Source: Halobacteriovoraceae bacterium (GTDB taxonomy: Bacteria > Bdellovibrionota > Bacteriovoracia > Bacteriovoracales > Bacteriovoracaceae). From it: a stretch of DNA of 7,685 bases. Position numbers and translations under genes: made by a program. The first letter of the stretch is position 1. Each line of letters starts with the position of its first letter. The stretch spans positions 1 through 7,685 of the forward strand of contig JABJPQ010000234.1 in NCBI GenBank assembly GCA_018663815.1, written 5' to 3'. This document shows, one piece after another, positions 1-5,310 of this stretch. Below the pieces are notes generated by a model. That model did not search any database. It was not told where the DNA came from and saw nothing but the letters and a program-made list of their open reading frames with translations.

Positions 1-151
1 AAATATCTTTTAATAAAGAATCCACCTTCAATTGCAGAGCATTTATCTCTTTGGTGATATCCAAGCCAGACTTTTGATTGGCTTCCTTAAGATCCCTTAT
101 CTGATTTTCTAATTCATGTACTGGTTTTTCAAAATCAAGTGTATATTCCAT
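1..151 (-). CDS. accA: Acetyl-CoA carboxylase carboxyltransferase subunit alpha, N-terminal fragment
   Basis: Only the first 50 codons are present; the gene continues past the left edge. The translation begins MEYTLDFEKPVHELENQI and continues with an acidic/lysine-rich helix (KEANQKSGLDITKEINALQ). This is the characteristic AccA opening: LDFEKP, then E-L-E-x-x-I, then a coiled helix before the carboxyltransferase core. In the family AccA pairs with AccD to transfer CO2 from carboxybiotin to acetyl-CoA, making malonyl-CoA in the cytoplasm for fatty-acid synthesis. The start is supported by AGGTGA placed 4 bases before the ATG. The upstream lipoprotein gene lies on the same strand 80 bases away, so co-transcription is possible. 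The catalytic core is outside the window, so activity cannot be judged; the family call rests on the N-terminus alone. Confidence 0.9.
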   Translation of the reverse strand, partial: MEYTLDFEKPVHELENQIRDLKEANQKSGLDITKEINALQLKVDSLLKDI

Positions 152-155
152 AAAA

Positions 156-161
156 TCACCT
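156..161 (-). promoter_or_regulatory. Ribosome binding site of accA
   Basis: On the minus strand AGGTGA lies 4 bases before the ATG at 151, a good Shine-Dalgarno match that fixes the accA start. Confidence 0.75.
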
Positions 162-231
162 ACTTAGCTATATTAACCGTATTTTACAAAATGTACCTTT
201 TTTTAACGAAATTGGTAACTCTTTTTAGCTA

Positions 232-906
232 TTACTCCTCACTCCAACCTTGAACTTTTCCATCCTCAAAGTAGATATACTTAACGACTCCACCACGACG
301 AAAAGCCCAACGCTCGTTTTCTAACTCCGCCTTCCCTGCGACATCTCGTCTTACGGGAGAACCCCAGTTTTTTGAGACATCTTCTTTTGACATTCCCATA
401 ATGACATCATTTTTAAATACGGTAGAAGGCACATCATAAAAAGCAACTCGATTGGAGCCATAACGCTTGTAAGTATTTGAAGTTGCAGGAGAGCCATTTT
501 TGATTTTTCTAATTCTCAAGTACTCTTTACGCTCAGATTCGCTTAAACGTAAATAATAAATTTGCTCAGAAACACTTCCAACTCTCTCTTTAATAATTTC
601 ATATTTAAAATACTCATCCTCTCGAAGTCGGCTTTCGAGGTGATGAAGCTCCCTTCTCAATGAAGTGTCATAGAGTCTTTCATGGGCATCTTTACTTGAT
701 GCTGGTGTTCGTTCAGCGACTTCGGCTTCTCCTCGATACGCTCTACCAGAATCACCAGAGATAATCATAAAGTCGTGATTGGCCCTAAAAAGAGGCTCAT
801 CCATGCGATATTCACTCATTTGATCTGAGAAATCTCGATGATCCAGCATGCTGCAACTAACACTGAAAAATGCATTCAATAATATCAATAAATTAAGTTT
901 ATTCAT
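232..906 (-). CDS. Putative lipoprotein with BamE/SmpA-like C-terminal domain
   Basis: A 224-residue protein. The N-terminus (MNKLNLLILLNAFFSVSC) is a short basic region plus hydrophobic core ending at Cys18, a plausible lipidation site, although position -3 is Ser rather than the usual Leu. Ser at +2 would favour outer-membrane sorting in the enterobacterial scheme. Residues about 20-160 are highly charged and helical with no recognised domain. Residues 169-223 (IMGMSKEDVSKNWGSP, then ERWAFRR, YIYFEDGKVQGW) follow the SmpA/OmlA/BamE pattern of G-M-S/T-x-x-x-V, W-G-x-P, E-x-W and a final F-x-D-G-x-V strand. The start at 906 is preferred over an in-frame GTG at 915 because that GTG lies inside the Shine-Dalgarno sequence of the ATG. 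A BAM role is not implied: canonical BamE is about half this length and this fold is widespread in lipoproteins. Confidence 0.7.
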   Translation of the reverse strand: MNKLNLLILLNAFFSVSCSMLDHRDFSDQMSEYRMDEPLFRANHDFMIISGDSGRAYRGEAEVAERTPASSKDAHERLYDTSLRRELHHLESRLREDEYFKYEIIKERVGSVSEQIYYLRLSESERKEYLRIRKIKNGSPATSNTYKRYGSNRVAFYDVPSTVFKNDVIMGMSKEDVSKNWGSPVRRDVAGKAELENERWAFRRGGVVKYIYFEDGKVQGWSEE

Positions 907-911
907 CTTTT

Positions 912-918
912 CCACCTT
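912..918 (-). promoter_or_regulatory. Ribosome binding site deciding the lipoprotein start
   Basis: AAGGTGG on the minus strand sits 5 bases before the ATG at 906. The alternative GTG start at 915 is part of this motif, so the shorter protein is the likely product. Confidence 0.75.
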
Positions 919-985
919 AAGCTCCCTAACTACTATCGGTGAAAATGAGGCCGTAATTTAAGTCAATAAACTAAAATGGTAGTTT

Positions 986-1936
986 ATGCCGATTTTCATT
1001 AAGAGATTAGCCTCAATGTCCGATAAATATACAGAGGTTTTATCTATGCTAAGTAAGCTTGCAAAATTTGAAGAAATGATTAACGGACTTATAAGTAAAG
1101 TCTTATCATTTTTTTATAAGCTCCTACTCAAATTAGTCCACTTGATTATTCCTAAGATTGTATTTGAGAAAGCCAATCAAATCAAAGAGAAGAGTTCAAG
1201 TAAATCCCAGCAAGCAAAAGCAGGAGTAAAGACAAAGCTAAGCCAATTTTATAATTTTTTTGGACAAAAAAAAGACGCTTTTTTTGAGGCAATAGATTCT
1301 GCTCAAAAATTCCCCATAAAAGATTGGGCTAAAGACAAGCTAATCAATATAAAAACATTTTTAATCTTAACTTCACCCAAGATTCACGCCCGCAACCTTA
1401 GTCAGTATATTAAGTTTCAAAGTAAAATTTTCGTTCATAAACTAAACGAATTAAGAAAAAATCAAATCACATTAAAAACATCATTGATAGCCCTCGCTCT
1501 TATAGGATCATTTGGAGTCTATATTTCCTTTTTTGATATTTATAACCAAGAAAATACTTTCAGAGCGCCGGCCAGCGCTCAAGAATATGACTACCGTCCC
1601 AATTACGAGTTATATGAAAGAAAAACAATTACCATTCAAAATATCAAGGTCCCTATTATCGTTGAAAGTGTGGGAAAGGTTGATTCAATAACAATAGATT
1701 TTAGTTTAAGACTCAGCACTCGCTTTGCTAAGCACTATCTCATTACCTATGAGTATAAACTTAAAGATTATTTTTTCACAGGTGTAGAACCTATTATTTC
1801 AGACTTTGTCTTAAAAGAGGAAGGAAAAGAAGTTTTAAAAGAAAAAATTCAAGAAGAAATTAATTATTTTTTAAGAGATAATAATGTTGAGGGGGAAGTT
1901 GAGGATGTCCATATCCTCTACATCGTAGGTTCCTAG
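986..1936 (+). CDS. Single-pass membrane protein with FliL-like C-terminal domain and long cytoplasmic N-terminus
   Basis: A 316-residue protein. Residues 1-160 are Lys-rich and helical. Within them residues 33-58 form an amphipathic stretch with Lys at 38, 45 and 49 on one face, more like a membrane-surface helix than a spanning one. A clear transmembrane segment lies at about 164-184 (TSLIALALIGSFGVYISFF). Residues about 210-316 resemble the periplasmic domain of FliL: alternating beta strands, then EGKEVLKEKIQEEINYFL and a final V-x-D-V-H-I-L-Y strand, as in the family's EGK-x-x-L-(R/K)-x-x-I-x-x-x-I-N ending. FliL associates with flagellar stators, but no flagellar gene is nearby and true FliL has only a short cytoplasmic tail. 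The ATG follows an in-frame TAG by one codon and has only a weak GGTAG upstream; the ATG at 1016 is an alternative. FliL assignment is moderate; function is unknown. Confidence 0.6.
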   Translation: MPIFIKRLASMSDKYTEVLSMLSKLAKFEEMINGLISKVLSFFYKLLLKLVHLIIPKIVFEKANQIKEKSSSKSQQAKAGVKTKLSQFYNFFGQKKDAFFEAIDSAQKFPIKDWAKDKLINIKTFLILTSPKIHARNLSQYIKFQSKIFVHKLNELRKNQITLKTSLIALALIGSFGVYISFFDIYNQENTFRAPASAQEYDYRPNYELYERKTITIQNIKVPIIVESVGKVDSITIDFSLRLSTRFAKHYLITYEYKLKDYFFTGVEPIISDFVLKEEGKEVLKEKIQEEINYFLRDNNVEGEVEDVHILYIVGS

Positions 1937-3234
1937 GTAACTCGTAGATCATCTACAACTAATTTTTTTAATACCTTGGTTGAAATGGATAATTTCTCTG
2001 CTGTTTTTTTATAGTTTTTATCAAATTCAAAAAAAATCTTTTTTGCATAGGCCCTTCTAATATCATTTAATGTGTAAACATGACTTTGGTTATTGATTTC
2101 TATCAACCCCGAACTCTCAAGAATAAGCTTTTCATCTGTTTCATCAAAGCTCAATTTATGTCCATTACTTAGAACAAGCTTTCTCGCAAGGTGACTCTTG
2201 AGCTGACGATAATTACCAGGCCAAGGTAGTGTTTGATAAAATTCAATTAATGAATAGTCTAACTTACAGTTATTATCAATCATAAATAATTGACAAAAAT
2301 TTTCAATGAGTTCAATCCTATCTCTTAGTGGTTCAATCCTAATTTTTTGACCTTGAGAAACTCTAAAATAAAAATCTTTTCTAAACATTTTTTTACTCAC
2401 TAGGTTTTCCAAACAAACTCCCGAGGAAAAAACTAACCGTACGTCGACGCTATATTCAGTCGCCCCTCCTACCGGCCTAGCGCTTAAGTTATCCAAAAAG
2501 AGTAACAATTTTGTTTGGATATTAAGCGGTAGAGAGTCGACTTCATCTATAAACAAAGTCCCTCCATTGGCTTCCCTAAAGGCACCTTTCTTATCTTGAA
2601 ATGCTCCCGTAAAAGCTCCTTTCACATGTCCAAAAAGTTCAGACTCAATTAAACTAGGAGAAAATGCAGAAATATTTAAATGAACAAACCTTCCTAGTCG
2701 AGAGGATTCTTTGTGAATCTTAGCCGCTAATGAGCTCTTCCCAACTCCTGTTTCTCCCTCAAGCAAAATATTTAAATTCGAAGCAACAATCTTTTTATAA
2801 TTTTGAATAATTTTTTTTTGGACATCAAAATCATGAGACCTATCAATTCTTTTAATCACAAGTTTATTAAATCCAATCTCCAGCCTATCACCATCCTCCA
2901 GAACTCCCTCTAGCACAAAAACCCCGTTTAGCTTTACAGGCCCTCCCTTGATAACGCGCAATAAATATCTTTTTTTTAATGTGCGACCTCTACCACTCGA
3001 TTCGACTAACAGCATCTTAACATGAAAACTCTCTGTTTTTTGACTCCCCAGCACCCTCTTACTTAGTGATTCAACCTGTGCTTCCATATCTCCACTGAGA
3101 AAGTCAATGCACGTCCTATTTAATAAGAAACTCACTTTTCTCCCACTTAGTGGATCGAGATAAATCCTATCCCCGTGTTTTATTCCATTTTTGTCTAAGT
3201 AGTCCGAGACAAAAGGTTCTTCTGTCATCACCAT
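1933..3234 (-). CDS. Sigma-54-dependent transcriptional activator with FHA-like N-terminal region
   Basis: A 433-residue bacterial enhancer-binding protein. Residues about 70-130 end in a pattern recalling the last strands of an FHA domain (KLNGVFVLEGVLEDGDRLEI), suggesting phosphothreonine-type sensing; no response-regulator receiver domain is visible. The AAA+ domain has Walker A GETGVGKS (160-167), an intact sigma-54-contacting GAFTGA loop (206-211), Walker B GGTLFIDEVD (224-233), the arginine region FRKDFYFRV (284-292) and WPGNYRQL (338-345). A compact Fis-type helix-turn-helix lies at 408-428. The sensor-I triad, normally ATN, reads SSG (270-272). The start at 3234 is chosen because AAAGGAG precedes it by 5 bases; the in-frame ATG at 3264 has no ribosome binding site. 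By family, it would couple ATP hydrolysis to opening of sigma-54 promoters; targets are unknown. Confidence 0.9.
   Translation of the reverse strand: MVMTEEPFVSDYLDKNGIKHGDRIYLDPLSGRKVSFLLNRTCIDFLSGDMEAQVESLSKRVLGSQKTESFHVKMLLVESSGRGRTLKKRYLLRVIKGGPVKLNGVFVLEGVLEDGDRLEIGFNKLVIKRIDRSHDFDVQKKIIQNYKKIVASNLNILLEGETGVGKSSLAAKIHKESSRLGRFVHLNISAFSPSLIESELFGHVKGAFTGAFQDKKGAFREANGGTLFIDEVDSLPLNIQTKLLLFLDNLSARPVGGATEYSVDVRLVFSSGVCLENLVSKKMFRKDFYFRVSQGQKIRIEPLRDRIELIENFCQLFMIDNNCKLDYSLIEFYQTLPWPGNYRQLKSHLARKLVLSNGHKLSFDETDEKLILESSGLIEINNQSHVYTLNDIRRAYAKKIFFEFDKNYKKTAEKLSISTKVLKKLVVDDLRVT
1944..1969 (+). terminator. Weak candidate intrinsic terminator of the FliL-like gene
   Basis: GTAGA-TCA-TCTAC (1944-1956) forms a 5-bp stem with a 3-base loop. 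Six bases later comes a run of seven T (1963-1969), just after the FliL-like stop. The stem is short and the T-run is displaced, and the sequence lies inside the C-terminal codons of the opposing gene, so this is a tentative call. Confidence 0.3.
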
Positions 3235-3239
3235 AAATA

Positions 3240-3246
3240 CTCCTTT
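3240..3246 (-). promoter_or_regulatory. Ribosome binding site deciding the sigma-54 activator start
   Basis: AAAGGAG on the minus strand, 5 bases before the ATG at 3234, is a near-perfect Shine-Dalgarno sequence. It lies inside the reading frame that would begin at 3264, arguing that the longer protein is an over-prediction by ten residues. Confidence 0.8.
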
Positions 3247-3267
3247 GATTTTTTGTTTACTCATGAA

Positions 3268-3284
3268 CTACATTTTTGATGCCA
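3268..3284 (-). promoter_or_regulatory. Possible degenerate sigma-54 (-24/-12) promoter of the activator gene
   Basis: On the minus strand TTTGGCAT is followed by ATGTA with the -24 GG and the -12 GT separated by 10 bases, the spacing used by sigma-54. The -12 element is poor (TGTA in place of TTGCA). It sits about 34-50 bases before the start codon of a sigma-54 activator, so autoregulation is conceivable. Weak evidence only. Confidence 0.2.
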
Positions 3285-3303
3285 AAGAAAAAGCATGTAA
3301 AAT
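3276..3303 (+). promoter_or_regulatory. Candidate sigma-70-type promoter of engB
   Basis: TTGATG (3276-3281) and TAAAAT (3298-3303) are separated by 16 bases, upstream of engB. A start near 3310 would give a leader of about 50 bases that contains the inverted repeat at 3333-3351. It overlaps the possible minus-strand promoter of the divergent activator gene. Confidence 0.4.
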
Positions 3304-3332
3304 TGGATAGTTAAAAGAAAGTTATTGCTAGT

Positions 3333-3351
3333 TTTAACCAAACAGGTTAAA
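3333..3351. repeat. Inverted repeat in the engB leader
   Basis: TTTAACC, the spacer AAACA, then GGTTAAA: a perfect 7-bp inverted repeat ending 11 bases before the engB start codon. It could be an operator or an RNA hairpin next to the translation start; no T-run follows, so it is not a terminator. Confidence 0.5.
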
Positions 3352-3362
3352 TCTTTGAACCG

Positions 3363-4031
3363 ATGGAAAAGATTGAAGTAGATAAAGGGTCAACCCAGTT
3401 CATACGGGCATATAACTCTGAAGAACAAATTTTAAATTGGTGGGATCAACACCCTGACGCCATTGGAATAGCCTTTGTTGGAAGGTCTAATGTTGGTAAA
3501 TCCTCACTTATAAACCGACTTTTTGGAAATAAGACAGCAAAAACATCTAAAACTCCTGGGCGCACTCAAAAAATCAATATTTTTACTTTTGAACTACTAA
3601 ATGAGCAAACTCAGCATAAATTTTTCCTCTATGATTTACCCGGCTACGGACATGCTCAAGTAAATAAAGCGATGAGTAAAAACTGGACCATCATTATGGA
3701 TGCTTTTTTGTCACAGCTAAATGGCAAAACGATATTAATCAATTTACAAGATGCCAGACACCCTGATCAAAAAATGGATCAACAATTTTATCAATATATT
3801 AACCCTAAACATATTGAGATTTTGTTAGCCTTTAATAAAATGGATAAGCTGAAAAAACAAGCCCAAAGAGCCGCATTAAATAAGCTTAAACCACAACTAT
3901 TTGAAAGCTATAAACATGTTAAAGAAATATTTTTTGTGTCTGCTGAATCTAAAGAAGGGCTTGAACCACTGGAGCATACCATCACATCATACTTTCACGA
4001 TATGCTAGATACTACAAAAATTCCTGAGTAA
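3363..4031 (+). CDS. engB: Ribosome biogenesis GTP-binding protein EngB (YsxC/YihA)
   Basis: A 222-residue GTPase, slightly longer than the roughly 195-210 usual for the family because of an extended N-terminus and C-terminal tail. The motifs appear in order: G1 GRSNVGKS (40-47), the switch-I region SKTPGRTQKIN (62-72) typical of the family, G3 DLPGYG (91-96), G4 NKMD (158-161) and G5 SAESKEG (193-199). The protein is a cytoplasmic assembly factor for the large ribosomal subunit and is essential in several bacteria. The ATG at 3363 is the first usable start: an in-frame TAA lies at 3348-3350. No convincing Shine-Dalgarno precedes it; the nearest AGG is about 16 bases upstream, inside the inverted repeat. 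The gene converges on the small coiled-coil gene with a gap of 5 bases. Confidence 0.97.
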   Translation: MEKIEVDKGSTQFIRAYNSEEQILNWWDQHPDAIGIAFVGRSNVGKSSLINRLFGNKTAKTSKTPGRTQKINIFTFELLNEQTQHKFFLYDLPGYGHAQVNKAMSKNWTIIMDAFLSQLNGKTILINLQDARHPDQKMDQQFYQYINPKHIEILLAFNKMDKLKKQAQRAALNKLKPQLFESYKHVKEIFFVSAESKEGLEPLEHTITSYFHDMLDTTKIPE

Positions 4032-4036
4032 AAAAC

Positions 4037-4360
4037 TTACTTTTCTTTGATATCTTGTACGTCTTTTTCCAGACCTTCAAGTTGATTCTTTAACTCTTGT
4101 ACTTTTGCAATCAAATTAACGATATTTTCATCATCAATTTTCAAATCTTTTTCTTTAACCTGGCAAACTAGCCACTTACCTATTTGTTCATAGGTCTCGT
4201 GCAGCTTAACGTTGGACTGAGACGCAGAGAGCATTTTTTTGCCAATCTGGGTTGTTTTTTTTAATTCTGTCTGGCAAGTTTGCACCAGATCATTAATTTT
4301 CAAACGCCAATCAACGGAGTCATTATTTTGAGAGTTATTTTCTTTTTTACCTGAATTCAT
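4037..4360 (-). CDS. Small coiled-coil protein of unknown function
   Basis: Not recognised. With the start at 4360 it is a 107-residue hydrophilic protein. The first 15 residues are Asn/Lys/Ser-rich (MNSGKKENNSQNNDS), followed by a helical body with two Cys (about residues 28 and 66) and a C-terminal heptad-like segment (VNLIAKVQELKNQLEGLEK) suggesting a coiled coil. There is no signal peptide or membrane segment, so it is probably cytoplasmic. An in-frame ATG at 4408 would add 16 residues (MHLSVYFKRVKQYWYY), but a candidate -10 element (TATACT, 4390-4395) falls inside that extension, so the shorter form is preferred. Neither start has a strong ribosome binding site. Base composition matches the neighbours and the frame is open throughout, which supports a real gene. 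Confidence 0.6.
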   Translation of the reverse strand: MNSGKKENNSQNNDSVDWRLKINDLVQTCQTELKKTTQIGKKMLSASQSNVKLHETYEQIGKWLVCQVKEKDLKIDDENIVNLIAKVQELKNQLEGLEKDVQDIKEK

Positions 4361-4389
4361 ATAATACCAATACTGTTTTACCCGCTTAA

Positions 4390-4418
4390 AGTATACACTC
4401 AAATGCATTATAAATGAA
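4390..4418 (-). promoter_or_regulatory. Candidate promoter of the small coiled-coil gene
   Basis: On the minus strand TTCATT (4418-4413), a 17-base spacer and TATACT (4395-4390) give a good -10 and a poor -35. Transcription would begin near 4383, about 23 bases before the ATG at 4360 and downstream of the alternative ATG at 4408. Confidence 0.35.
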
Positions 4419-4460
4419 TAGAGTATTTTATTTTACAACCTCACAACAAAGTAAATAGAT

Positions 4461-5309
4461 ATGGTATTGTCAAAAGCAGATCAGCAACAAAAAGAAAAAG
4501 TTTTTAATAAGCTAAGACTTAAATACAAAGACTATAATGATCCATGGGGCTTTAACTTAGAAACGATCAAACAAGCACTAGAAATTATTCTCCCTTTTTA
4601 TAAAAACTATTTTAGAGTTCGTGTCTTTGGTAAAGAAAATATTAAAGATACATCTTATATGATTGTTTCTAATCATACTGGCCAAGTACCAATCGATGGA
4701 GCACTAATCACAATGGCTTTTGCGTATGAGTTCGATCAGCCAAGAGTACTCCATAGTATGGTAGAAAGATTTATGGCCGGTCTTCCTTTTATTGGTGACC
4801 TAAGCGCCCAAACAGGTGCTATTTTGGGAGATCGTGATAATTGTAAATGGCTACTTAGCCAAGATGAATCGATTCTTGTTTTTCCAGAGGGAACAAGAGG
4901 TATTAACAAGAGCACCAAAAACTTTTATAAACTACAACGTTTTCCGAGTGGGTTTTACCGTATCGCACTTCAGGCTCAAAGACCGATTGTTCCTATTTCT
5001 GTCATAGGTGCTGAAGAAATGTTTCCTTTCGTTTTGCAAGCACCAAAACTAGGAAAAAAATTAGGGCTTCCAAGTCTGCCAATCCCATTTAATCTCTTTC
5101 CTTTGCCTGCTCCCATAGATATTTATATTGGAAAACCAATTAATGTTCCAACAAATCTGTCCTCGGATGCTCCTGAAAAAGAAATTAGACCTTACGTGCA
5201 AGAAATTGAAGAGAGTATTAAAATGAATATTGAAAAAGGCCTTAAAGACAGACGTGAATTTTTTGATAGGGTCAGAAACCCAATTCAAGATTTTATGAAG
5301 AAGCTATAA
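4461..5309 (+). CDS. PlsC-type lysophospholipid acyltransferase family protein
   Basis: A 282-residue member of the glycerolipid acyltransferase superfamily. Motif I reads NHTGQVPID (71-79), with six residues between His and Asp instead of the standard four (NHx4D), in the manner of a subfamily with NHSGxLPxDG-like motifs. Other blocks are MAGLPFIGDL (105-114), the acceptor-binding FPEGTRG (141-147) and RPIVPISVIGAEE (174-186). No long N-terminal transmembrane segment is evident; membrane contact may be peripheral. The family transfers acyl groups from acyl-CoA or acyl-ACP to lipid acceptors; the substrate here is unknown. An in-frame TAA lies 9 bases upstream, so the ATG is the first possible start, although there is no Shine-Dalgarno sequence. 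The stop is separated by one base from the ATG of the SDR gene, indicating an operon. Confidence 0.85.
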   Translation: MVLSKADQQQKEKVFNKLRLKYKDYNDPWGFNLETIKQALEIILPFYKNYFRVRVFGKENIKDTSYMIVSNHTGQVPIDGALITMAFAYEFDQPRVLHSMVERFMAGLPFIGDLSAQTGAILGDRDNCKWLLSQDESILVFPEGTRGINKSTKNFYKLQRFPSGFYRIALQAQRPIVPISVIGAEEMFPFVLQAPKLGKKLGLPSLPIPFNLFPLPAPIDIYIGKPINVPTNLSSDAPEKEIRPYVQEIEESIKMNIEKGLKDRREFFDRVRNPIQDFMKKL

Positions 5310-5310
5310 T

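Noticed and set aside
961..966. TTGACT on the minus strand upstream of the lipoprotein gene as a -35 box.
   Set aside because: The sequence 17 bases downstream is TTCACC, with no -10 at any acceptable spacing.
4027..4041. Inverted repeat AGTAA-AAAAC-TTACT spanning both stops of the engB/coiled-coil junction, considered as a bidirectional terminator.
   Set aside because: The stem is only 5 AT-rich pairs, too weak to call.
4271..4288. CTGGCAAGTTTGCACCAG looks like a sigma-54 promoter (TGGCA ... TTGCA).
   Set aside because: The spacing between GG and GC is 7 rather than 10 bases, and it lies in the middle of a coding region.
4736..4918. A 60-codon minus-strand frame inside the acyltransferase gene.
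   Set aside because: It overlaps the conserved PlsC motifs encoded on the other strand and is explained as a chance open frame.
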